Shown: in pieces, positions 1 through 5,814 of the stretch
Position numbering within the stretch: the stretch's first letter is position 1
Layout of the letters: every line of letters starts with the position of its first letter
Assembly: GCA_030605515.1 (NCBI GenBank)
Contig: JAUWIE010000050.1
Location: 1-12,903, forward strand
Length of the DNA stretch: 12,903 nucleotides
DNA from: Thermoplasmatota archaeon
Lineage (GTDB): Archaea > Thermoplasmatota > E2 > DHVEG-1
Reading direction: 5' to 3'
The notes under the pieces: model-generated
Told to the model about the DNA's origin: nothing
Databases searched by the model: none
Seen by the model: the letters and a program-made list of their open reading frames with translations, nothing else
Made by a program: the position numbers and the translations under genes

Positions 1-121
1 AAGAATTTAAAGACATTTTTTTGTATTTCCACCCAATGTGTATCCATGAAACAATAGATACGACTCCTCCTATGAACGAGAGTATGCCTAGTATCCAAAA
101 GATAACGATAACGGATATCAT
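1..121 (-). CDS. Partial small membrane protein (N-terminal 40 residues visible)
   Basis: The minus strand reads open from an ATG at 121 to the window edge and encodes 40 residues. A strongly hydrophobic stretch at about residues 2-27 (I, V, F, L, G, W) is followed by a basic segment with the pattern WKYKK, which is typical of a membrane helix followed by positively charged cytoplasmic residues. A purine-rich GAAGGA lies about 8 nt before the ATG and could serve as ribosome binding site. The frame stays open upstream to a TTG at 175, but that stretch coincides with the 3' arm of a strong inverted repeat, so I prefer the ATG. I do not recognise a family. The protein could be a small one- or two-helix protein like the one at 2862-3035, or the start of a larger membrane protein. 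Confidence 0.5.
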   Translation of the reverse strand, partial: MISVIVIFWILGILSFIGGVVSIVSWIHIGWKYKKMSLNS

Positions 122-139
122 ATTTTTTCCTTCAATGAA

Positions 140-235
140 AGCACCCAGTGTTTTAGAGTTGGTTAACTGGACCAAATCTTTTGGTCAATTTATTTAGGAG
201 GTGAAATCCTAACAACTCTATTTCACTGGGGTGCT
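140..235. promoter_or_regulatory. Structured element (three-way junction), possible 5' leader RNA or small RNA
   Basis: Four nested helices can be read directly. The outer stem pairs 140-150 with 224-235 (11 bp, one bulged G). A second stem pairs 154-161 with 213-220 (8 bp perfect), separated from the first by a symmetric 3x3 T/T internal loop. Inside these are two hairpins: 170-176 with 180-186 (7 bp, 3-nt loop) and 194-199 with 207-212 (6 bp, 7-nt loop). Together they form a three-way junction with about 32 pairs in 96 nt. On the minus strand the element ends 18 nt before the ATG at 121, the usual place for a cis-regulatory leader, and its unpaired segments would then be A-rich. The strand is not proven. 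An alternative pairing of 201-207 with 220-226 is incompatible with the main fold. I do not recognise a known riboswitch class. Confidence 0.5.
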
Positions 236-295
236 AGTCTGTAAACAGTCTATATTCTAGCTTACAGTGTAAAAGTAAAATAAAAAACTAATATA

Positions 296-395
296 TATGA
301 ATTTCTACATTCATATGTATGCCATAAAAATTTCATATACTCTGTAAAATATAATGTAGGCTAATGAACATTACTATATTATTCATACGTATGAA
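296..395. repeat. Operator-like repeats upstream of the HTH gene
   Basis: TTCATACGTATGAA at 382-395 is a perfect 14-bp palindrome. A near copy, TTCATATGTATG, lies at 310-321. ATATGAAT at 296-303 faces ATTCATAT at 309-316 as an 8-bp inverted repeat with a 5-nt gap. Further half-site-like TTCATAT copies are at 332-338 and 414-420. The palindrome abuts the TATA box of the downstream regulator gene, the place where an archaeal repressor or autoregulator would compete with TBP/TFB. Binding by the product of the adjacent gene is an inference. Confidence 0.45.
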
Positions 396-397
396 AA

Positions 398-405
398 TTT
401 AAATA
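398..405 (+). promoter_or_regulatory. TATA box of the HTH regulator gene; probable leaderless transcript
   Basis: TTTAAATA at 398-405 is preceded by A-rich sequence. Its centre is about 26 nt before the GTG at 428. Archaeal transcription starts about 25-27 nt downstream of the TATA centre, so the transcript would begin at or next to the start codon. No Shine-Dalgarno sequence precedes the GTG, which agrees with leaderless translation. Confidence 0.5.
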
Positions 406-427
406 GTAATTTGTTCATATCATAATT

Positions 428-808
428 GTGGTAAAAAGAAATTACATCGAAGACATAGAGAAAGTACTCAGTAAAAAGGAAAAACCCGTAGAATTATTGA
501 ATGTTATTTTTACATTTCTCAATTTTAAATCAGTAGAAATCAAAATTTATAATCTTTTACTGAAAACCTCATTGACCATAAAACAAATTGAACAACAACT
601 AAACATCTCAGAAAGAACAATCCGAAAACATATAAAAAGATTAGATGAAGAAGGATTCATAGTTAAAAAAGTAGAACAAGGTAAAAGACTCAAATATGTT
701 TATATGGCTATTCCTGTCCAAGAAGCATGGGAAAAAGTAAAAGATAAAATAGAGAAAATATTAAGTGATATTACCAAGGTTCTGGAAACAAAAACCTTGC
801 TATTTTAA
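428..808 (+). CDS. Winged helix-turn-helix transcriptional regulator
   Basis: This is a 126-residue basic protein with an archaeal winged-helix DNA-binding domain. Residues 35-72 contain helices ending in a helix-turn-helix (IKQIEQQLNISERTIRKHIK). The conserved RLDEEGFIV segment (71-79) leads into a basic wing (VEQGKRLKYVY, 82-92). Residues 97-124 form a predicted amphipathic helix that could dimerise. The pattern resembles TrmB, MarR and ArsR-type regulators without identifying one subfamily, and no metal-binding cysteines or ligand domain are present. The start is GTG at 428; no ATG lies upstream in frame before a TAA at 407. It is the only plus-strand gene among minus-strand neighbours on this side. 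The palindromic repeats in its promoter suggest autoregulation, possibly extending to the neighbouring divergent membrane-protein gene. Confidence 0.75.
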   Translation: MVKRNYIEDIEKVLSKKEKPVELLNVIFTFLNFKSVEIKIYNLLLKTSLTIKQIEQQLNISERTIRKHIKRLDEEGFIVKKVEQGKRLKYVYMAIPVQEAWEKVKDKIEKILSDITKVLETKTLLF

Positions 809-810
809 CG

Positions 811-847
811 AAGTTACAACCACCTCAATTACATCGTTCCGTAACTT
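811..847. terminator. Inverted repeat between convergent genes
   Basis: AAGTTAC at 811-817 pairs with GTAACTT at 841-847, across the convergent stops of the HTH gene (808) and the radical SAM gene (829). The loop is long (23 nt) and no clear poly-T run follows. A role in termination on either strand is only a possibility. Confidence 0.2.
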
Positions 848-2700
848 GAATCATTTTTTGTTCCTAAATATTTGATAAACTCAATACCACCTGCAACAAG
901 TAAACGCATCATATTGGGCTGTCTTTTGATGCCTTTGTTTGATGCAAGTAATTTAGCTATGATTTGGAGATTATCGATTTTTGACAATCTTCGTTGTTCA
1001 TCTAGTTTAAAATCTCTTAGATCTACATTAAAATTGATTGTACTTCCATCTACCTTCCCCCGAATAACTTCAATATATTCTATCGTCTCTTTTGTGGTTT
1101 TAAAAATCCAACTTGTAGGAGGTGTTCCATCATTTCTCACGGTGATTTGAATTGTTTGTTCGCCAAGCAAATTTAAAAATCTAGACATCTCTATGACATT
1201 GTGCATGCCTACCTTTTCTGTATACTTCTTAATCGCTGGATCTGGTGATGCCTCTAGAAACTCTTGAACATGCTGACTGAAATTGCCTTCTTGAAGCTGC
1301 AAACCAGTGTTTACTGAAAAGTCAAGTTCATGTATTCTATCCGAGATGAACTTTATTAAAGATTGTTTAGCCCTGTGTTTTATCATACGTACTCGTTCCT
1401 TTTCAATAAACGTGTCTAACGTCCAAAATTTTGCCATGCAAATCGATGCTAGTTCTTCAACTCGTTCACTTGAAACATGCTTGGCTTTGAATACAGAATG
1501 CATTTCATCGAATCTATTCCAATCGGCTTCAAAGATTAATCCCTGGTCATCTAATTCCTCATAAAATTTTGTTCCTGGAAATGGTGTTGCGATACCATAT
1601 GCAGAACTTGTAAGCCCAATTTTTTTAGCGTAAAGTGGAAATTGCAATATTTCATCTTCAGTTTGATCTGGTAAACCAATTACAAATGTTCCTCCTGCAT
1701 TTCCGCCGCATCTTTTGATATTGTTAACCGCTTTAAAGTGAACATCGGTTTTTAAACCTTTAGACGTAGAGTTAATATCCTTCATATTTGGGCTTTCAAT
1801 GCCCATTTCAAAGCCTTCGATTCCTACTGCAATCATTTTTCGTACAATCTCAGGATGTTTCGCTATCGAATCAGGTCGTACCTTCACACCAAATCTTATA
1901 TCTAACTTATACTGAGCCAGCAGGTCGCAAAGTTGTTCAACGAGTTTAGGTTTACCCATAAAATGCGGGTCCGTAACTTCTATACTAAGAGGTTTTCCGT
2001 TATGAAAGTCAACTATCTCTAAAATCTCGTCCATCACGTTCCCCGGGGAACGGTAACGCTGATGACCGTTATTCATGCTAGGCTCGCAACAAAAACTACA
2101 TCGACCCCAGCAGCCCCTGGATGTAGTAAGCACATCATGTTTTCTATCCTGCATTAAAGTCGTATGATATTTATATCGCCTGAGATGCCGTGCTGGAAAC
2201 GGCAGACTATCTAAATCCTCGATAAACTCTCGATTCGGATTATGAGTTATTCCATTGCCATCTTTATAAGAAACACCGTTAACACCCTTTGCGTCCCCTT
2301 TTGTAATCAATTCATGCATTGTGCGTTCACCTTCACCCCGAATCACCACATCTACTTGCGGGTGTGAAAGCAATTCATCTGGAATCGCTGTCGGATGATA
2401 GCCACCAAGAACTGTCATGATACCTCGGTTTTTTGCCAGTCGTGCAATTTCTAAACCTTTGCTGTGCTCTGTTGCAGACATTGAAATTCCAACTAGGTCT
2501 GGCGTTAGCATGTCCAAATACTTTTCAACGGTTTGTTGAACGGGTTTAGGCTCCATCTCTAAATCTATTATGTTGACTTCATGTACTGCATCCTCGATAT
2601 GTGCAGCGATGTATTCAAGTCCTGTAGGAATTATATCAAACGCAAAAGAGAGCCCATGCCGCCCAGAGGGCTTAATCAGTAGAATTCTTTTGAATGGCAT
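829..2700 (-). CDS. Radical SAM protein with N-terminal B12-binding-like domain (class B type)
   Basis: The product has 623 residues. Residues 1-130 look like a cobalamin-binding Rossmann domain, with the opening KRILLIKPSG, then FDIIPTGLEYIAAHI, VLGGYHPT (97-104) and VVIRGEGE (118-125). The radical SAM core follows, with its cluster motif at Cys197, Cys201 and Cys204 (RGCWGRCSFC). Later core motifs include GIEGFEMGIES and GTFVIGLPDQTEDEI. Residues from about 430 to 623 form a C-terminal extension I cannot assign. Such enzymes cleave S-adenosylmethionine and often methylate unactivated carbons or modify lipids or cofactors; the substrate here is unknown. The start is ATG at 2700, with GGAG 7 nt upstream. 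The start lies inside the 3' end of the preceding 55-aa gene, so translation is probably coupled. Its G+C is higher than in the genes to the right, which suggests different ancestry. Confidence 0.85.
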   Translation of the reverse strand: MPFKRILLIKPSGRHGLSFAFDIIPTGLEYIAAHIEDAVHEVNIIDLEMEPKPVQQTVEKYLDMLTPDLVGISMSATEHSKGLEIARLAKNRGIMTVLGGYHPTAIPDELLSHPQVDVVIRGEGERTMHELITKGDAKGVNGVSYKDGNGITHNPNREFIEDLDSLPFPARHLRRYKYHTTLMQDRKHDVLTTSRGCWGRCSFCCEPSMNNGHQRYRSPGNVMDEILEIVDFHNGKPLSIEVTDPHFMGKPKLVEQLCDLLAQYKLDIRFGVKVRPDSIAKHPEIVRKMIAVGIEGFEMGIESPNMKDINSTSKGLKTDVHFKAVNNIKRCGGNAGGTFVIGLPDQTEDEILQFPLYAKKIGLTSSAYGIATPFPGTKFYEELDDQGLIFEADWNRFDEMHSVFKAKHVSSERVEELASICMAKFWTLDTFIEKERVRMIKHRAKQSLIKFISDRIHELDFSVNTGLQLQEGNFSQHVQEFLEASPDPAIKKYTEKVGMHNVIEMSRFLNLLGEQTIQITVRNDGTPPTSWIFKTTKETIEYIEVIRGKVDGSTINFNVDLRDFKLDEQRRLSKIDNLQIIAKLLASNKGIKRQPNMMRLLVAGGIEFIKYLGTKNDSSYGTM

Positions 2701-2839
2701 CTCTAAACTCCGTTAGACTTCTCATATGTTTAATTTCATCTACAATCATATAAGCGAACAGTGTAGGAATGTCGATTAATGATTCACTACTTCTGCATCG
2801 TAGTAAATGCCTGTTTCTATCTGATAGTTTGTTATCCAT
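2672..2839 (-). CDS. Small 55-aa protein overlapping the radical SAM gene
   Basis: This short gene on the minus strand starts with ATG at 2837-2839, 7 nt after AAGGTG (2847-2852 on the plus strand as CACCTT), a good archaeal Shine-Dalgarno site. The product is charged and soluble, with mixed acidic and basic residues, no membrane segment and no motif I recognise; its central part (LIDIPTLFAYMIVDEIKHM, 21-39) looks helical. The last 29 bases overlap the start of the radical SAM gene, in a different frame. It lies 22 nt downstream of the two-helix membrane protein gene, so the three probably form an operon. The ribosome binding site and operon position support it, but without homologues it remains a hypothetical gene. 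A GTG at 2872 would lengthen it by 11 residues but lacks a good ribosome binding site. Confidence 0.45.
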   Translation of the reverse strand: MDNKLSDRNRHLLRCRSSESLIDIPTLFAYMIVDEIKHMRSLTEFRDAIQKNSTD

Positions 2840-2861
2840 TTTTACGCACCTTATGTGTTTA

Positions 2862-3035
2862 CTACCAATCACGTGGTCGAATGATTCTCAGAATAATGAT
2901 TATCAAACCAATTCCACCTAGAAATAGAAAAATTGTACTATCCAATTTGAGGGAAAAATTGTGTAAGAAACATGCAATTATTATTAGAACAACACCAAAG
3001 ATAATTGCTTTGAAATTCCATAACTTCTGCTTCAA
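2862..3035 (-). CDS. Small two-helix membrane protein (57 aa, TTG start)
   Basis: The frame encodes 57 residues from a TTG at 3033-3035 to a TAG at 2862-2864. Two hydrophobic segments (about residues 8-24 and 35-52) are separated by a short polar hairpin (HNFSLKLDST), and the C-terminus is basic (RIIRPRDW). The N-terminus MKQKLWNFK is also basic, so both ends probably face the cytoplasm. A GGTG lies exactly 7 nt before the TTG, the same spacing as for the next gene downstream. The frame has no ATG or GTG start before the upstream TGA, so TTG is the only candidate. It sits upstream of the 55-aa gene and the B12-type radical SAM gene, as if first in that operon. A membrane-anchoring or partner role for the enzyme is conceivable but only inferred from position. 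Confidence 0.6.
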   Translation of the reverse strand: MKQKLWNFKAIIFGVVLIIIACFLHNFSLKLDSTIFLFLGGIGLIIIILRIIRPRDW

Positions 3036-3129
3036 TTTTCTTCACCAGAGCAAACAATTTGATTTGGAGTAAAGTTACACCCCAATGATCTGGAATGTTT
3101 TACCTTAGGTTTAAAATTACATTCCTCTA

Positions 3130-4839
3130 TCATTTTTTCATCATCTCATCGTTCATGAAATTAAAATCTGGGTTACAATACTCAGGTTGACATTCGACTC
3201 CTACTTTTTCATTTAAAAGTAGTTCGTCTAAACCTGAGAATTTCATAATTATTTTAAGGGTTTTTTTGCCATGTTTCAACCTAAAATAAGGGTACGATAG
3301 CAAACTAGCAAACAGGATAGTTTTATTTATTTCTGGTTTCCAGATTTTTATATTATGTCTCCAGCATCCAGAAAGGATATCCCATTGCAGTTCGTCAAGG
3401 TTTTTGAGGTCTTTATGTTTCCGCTTTTTCAAAATAGATTCTTCTTCTGAGGTAAAGAGAAGCGGGACATAGAAAATTTTAGAGTCTTTAAGCCTGTCAA
3501 GAAGTTCAATAGTAGCCAGAATGTCTTTCTTCTGCTCCCCGGGTAAACCTAAAATCAAAGTCGCCAATGGGTAGATACCATTATCATTTAACTCCTCAAT
3601 TGATTGGATAACAACATCCTGCCATTGCTCAGGCTTGTATGGCAACATTTTTCCCCGCATATACTTTTTCATTAACCGTGCACTACCGGTCTCTATGCCG
3701 ACTTCAATAGAAGCACAGGGCTTGCCATTACAAGTCCACACAGATTTTTCTACAAGTGCTGGTGCTATTTCTTCTACAAGTTCTCTATCGTAAACAATGG
3801 GGGCAAGTGAAGCATGGGCAATTTGAATATACTCAACACCTTCTACTTTATTTACACTTTGGATTAGATTGGCAATTGCATTTCTGTTTGGGATGAAATT
3901 TGGTTTTGAATGATATAGAAATATGTCATCTGTTTGAAGGATAATCATTTTTGTTCCATTTTTTGCGTTCAATTCAACTTCTTTTAAAATATGTTCCAGA
4001 GGAAATGAGTATCGTTGACGAAGTGTAGGCGAGCAGAATGCACAGCCTCTGCCGCAACCACGCATTATTTCAACTGTTCCATATATGGAAGGTTTTTTTA
4101 TAACAGGGATTTCATTATCTTTGGGTATTTGCATTGTGATTGCTTTTTCAAGTTTTTTACCGTCTAACGTTTTTCTGAAGAGTTGTATAATGGAGTGTTC
4201 TGCTTGTCCAATTAAAACGGTATCTATGTCTAGCTTGTCCTGCATGTTTGCGTTTGAAATTTGCCAGGCACCTGAACCACCAACAATGATTTTAGCCCCA
4301 TATTTTCTAAGCGTGGGATTGGAAAGTAACTCTTCAAATTCAACTAATGTCGCTGGTTTTCCATTAAGGCCAAGAATGCTGGTGTAGGTCCTGCTTACAA
4401 AGCCTGTGCCTAGTGGGTCCATTGTGGAGATAGCGACAATTTTTGTCTTTGGCCCAATAAAGGAATTGAGATTGCTGGGATGTGCAGTAACTACATTTTT
4501 CCCCCCGAACTCTTCAATTAGCAATGATTCAACTTTCCTCAGTCCGTAAGGTGCAAATTTTGCTGTGCCATCCAAGTTGAAAGGAAGATCGGGGTAGAGT
4601 TTTTTTTGCACTAGGAATTTTGGGAAGCCGCCTGCAAAAGCAATAAATGGGTTAAGATTGAAATCACTCATCTCAATGTCTGATGCTGTAAGCACTATCA
4701 TTACACCATCATTTTTTGGCATTACAGCGTTAGCTCTAGTATGAACAAGTTTATTACTTGTTTCTGATGCAAACTTTGATGCAGGATTAATTACAAGATT
4801 TTGAATAGTTTTAGCCATAACCTCAATTGATCTACCCAT
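3130..4839 (-). CDS. Radical SAM protein with B12-binding-like N-terminal region
   Basis: The product has 569 residues. The N-terminal 250 residues include FAPYGLRKVESLLIEEF (95-111), an ISTMDPLGTG stretch (137-146) and IIVGGSGAWQI (184-194), consistent with the Rossmann-like cobalamin-binding region of archaeal B12-type radical SAM proteins. The cluster-binding cysteines are Cys262, Cys266 and Cys269 (RGCGRGCAFC). ASIEVGIETGS and LATLILGLPGEQKKDI mark the rest of the barrel. The C-terminal roughly 100 residues are basic and unassigned. The reaction cannot be assigned from sequence. It is not closely similar to the radical SAM protein at 829-2700. The start is ATG at 4839, with GTGAT just upstream; a second ATG at 4818 is preceded by GAGG but too closely. 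The gene ends in TGA about 95 nt before the two-helix membrane gene on the same strand. A perfect palindrome lies 38 bp upstream of its start. Confidence 0.8.
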   Translation of the reverse strand: MGRSIEVMAKTIQNLVINPASKFASETSNKLVHTRANAVMPKNDGVMIVLTASDIEMSDFNLNPFIAFAGGFPKFLVQKKLYPDLPFNLDGTAKFAPYGLRKVESLLIEEFGGKNVVTAHPSNLNSFIGPKTKIVAISTMDPLGTGFVSRTYTSILGLNGKPATLVEFEELLSNPTLRKYGAKIIVGGSGAWQISNANMQDKLDIDTVLIGQAEHSIIQLFRKTLDGKKLEKAITMQIPKDNEIPVIKKPSIYGTVEIMRGCGRGCAFCSPTLRQRYSFPLEHILKEVELNAKNGTKMIILQTDDIFLYHSKPNFIPNRNAIANLIQSVNKVEGVEYIQIAHASLAPIVYDRELVEEIAPALVEKSVWTCNGKPCASIEVGIETGSARLMKKYMRGKMLPYKPEQWQDVVIQSIEELNDNGIYPLATLILGLPGEQKKDILATIELLDRLKDSKIFYVPLLFTSEEESILKKRKHKDLKNLDELQWDILSGCWRHNIKIWKPEINKTILFASLLSYPYFRLKHGKKTLKIIMKFSGLDELLLNEKVGVECQPEYCNPDFNFMNDEMMKK

Positions 4840-4877
4840 TTTATCACATGTTTACTATGAAACCAATTATACATACC

Positions 4878-4897
4878 TATGTAATAATTATTACATA
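4878..4897. repeat. Perfect 20-bp palindrome in the divergent promoter region
   Basis: Positions 4878-4897 form a perfect, uninterrupted 20-bp palindrome (TATGTAATAA and its reverse complement). It lies between the radical SAM gene (start 4839, leftward) and the recombinase gene (start near 4972, rightward), 38 bp before the radical SAM start codon. That position suits a dimeric regulator or a TATA-overlapping operator. The sequence is A+T rich, so chance is not excluded. Confidence 0.35.
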
Positions 4898-4971
4898 CAT
4901 GGATATAAGATGATCTATAAAGACTTTTTCATAGATATTGGACCTGTTACATAGGAAGTAAAACGACACAT

Positions 4972-5706
4972 TTGAGTATGTTTTGTTACAATGAATCTTT
5001 TCCAGAAACAGTAAACAAGTTCTTCTCATACGAATACACAGATAACATCTATGAAAACAGATTATTCCAATCAATAACCTTCTTGGGTTTCATGTTTGGA
5101 ATGAGACCACCAAGTGAAATCATCAATCTAAACCTAGATGACATAATAATCAACAAAGATGGCACAGGATACATAAGAATACATGAACAGAAAAAACATG
5201 GGAAAAAACGAATAATAATCCCATTCAACAAATCTGTTCTAACATCACCGGTGTTCAAATCCCCTAAAAACTACATTGATAATTGGAGACACAAAGTAGC
5301 AAACAGCAGATCCAAAGATGCATTATTCCTACAATCAGATGGACGAAGAATAACAGGAAAATACATCAGAAGTTACATTTCACCAGCAGGAAAAAAGATA
5401 GCTGGACAATACTTCCACTTGTATACAATGAGACACACCTTTGCAACATATCTATATGACTATACAAAAGACTTCAAATTTGTTTCTCAAATGCTTGGAC
5501 ACACTAAGATAAACACAACCAATGGATATGTTCACATCGCTAATTGCATGACAAGACAAATTGGTAACAGAAACCTGTTTAATCTTGCCCTTAGATTACA
5601 CAAAAAAATTGTGAGAGGAAAACAAGATAAAATAGATTGTTGGGCAAAAAAGCATCAATCTAAAAGAATTACTACGAGAAATGGGTATGGACTGGACGGG
5701 ATTTGA
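4972..5706 (+). CDS. Tyrosine recombinase/integrase, lacking the N-terminal domain
   Basis: The 244-residue frame covers the catalytic domain of a tyrosine recombinase: Arg45 in GMRPPSEI, a lysine among Lys74-Lys79 in the beta hairpin (HEQKKHGKKRIIIPF), Arg154 in YTMRHTFAT, His177 in QMLGHTKI and the nucleophile Tyr186 in NGYVHI. The usual His three residues before the second Arg is Tyr151, a known variation in some members. Only about 40 residues precede Arg45, so the core-binding N-terminal domain (normally about 80-100 residues) is missing. The frame starts at TTG 4972 or ATG 4978, with no good ribosome binding site and a stop at 4918. It is likely a remnant or an unusual short recombinase. 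The 3' end overlaps the 3' end of the tRNA-Ala gene on the opposite strand by 19 bases, suggesting that the tRNA was the integration site. Confidence 0.75.
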   Translation: MSMFCYNESFPETVNKFFSYEYTDNIYENRLFQSITFLGFMFGMRPPSEIINLNLDDIIINKDGTGYIRIHEQKKHGKKRIIIPFNKSVLTSPVFKSPKNYIDNWRHKVANSRSKDALFLQSDGRRITGKYIRSYISPAGKKIAGQYFHLYTMRHTFATYLYDYTKDFKFVSQMLGHTKINTTNGYVHIANCMTRQIGNRNLFNLALRLHKKIVRGKQDKIDCWAKKHQSKRITTRNGYGLDGI

Positions 5707-5759
5707 ACCCGTGGCCTCCACCTTGCGAAGGTGGCGATCTTCCACTGATCTACCAGCCC
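5688..5759 (-). tRNA. tRNA-Ala (anticodon CGC)
   Basis: The minus strand folds into a complete cloverleaf of 72 nt. The acceptor stem is GGGCTGG paired with CCAGTCC, the D stem is GATC/GATC, the anticodon stem is CCACC/GGTGG around TTCGCAA (anticodon CGC), and the T stem is ACGGG/CCCGT around TTCAAAT. The discriminator base is A. The third acceptor pair is G-T in the DNA, that is the G3:U70 pair that identifies alanine tRNAs. The CCA end is not encoded. There is no intron. The recombinase gene on the other strand ends inside its 3' portion, so this tRNA probably served as an attachment site. It lies 55 nt downstream of pgk. Confidence 0.96.
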
Positions 5760-5814
5760 AAATTAGTTATGTAGTGTAAAATAGAATAGATATTTGATTG
5801 TTTCTACAAGGTTT

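Larger units (their letters stand above)
122..427. other. Intergenic region of 306 bases
   Basis: No credible protein gene is visible between the partial membrane gene and the HTH regulator gene. The left part holds the structured element at 140-235. A shorter inverted repeat (GCTAG at 233-237 with CTAGC at 257-261) and an odd palindrome TTACAgTGTAA at 262-272 follow it. The right part, 290-427, is very A+T rich and contains repeated TTCATA-type motifs and the TATA box of the regulator gene. Confidence 0.6.

Noticed and set aside
166..172. ACTGGAC shared with the tRNA-Ala 3' end, as a second attachment site
   Set aside because: Only 7 bases match and the flanks differ, which is expected by chance in a window this size.
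122..175. N-terminal extension of the partial membrane protein to a TTG at 175
   Set aside because: The frame is open, but the stretch is the arm of a strong inverted repeat, the TTG lacks a ribosome binding site, and the ATG at 121 has GAAGGA at a good distance.
224..275. Resemblance of GGGGTGCT to the 5' part of a thiamine pyrophosphate riboswitch
   Set aside because: The CTGAGA core and the partner helices are missing, and these bases are fully used by the outer stem of the structured element.
2779..3072. A 97-residue plus-strand reading frame
   Set aside because: It lies antisense to two minus-strand small genes that have good ribosome binding sites, and its hydrophobic N-terminus shows no family pattern or ribosome binding site of its own.
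4910..4971. A frameshifted remnant of the missing recombinase N-terminal domain
   Set aside because: A short frame (beginning MIYKDFFIDIG) precedes the catalytic part, but it is interrupted by TAG after 14 codons and the similarity is too vague to support.
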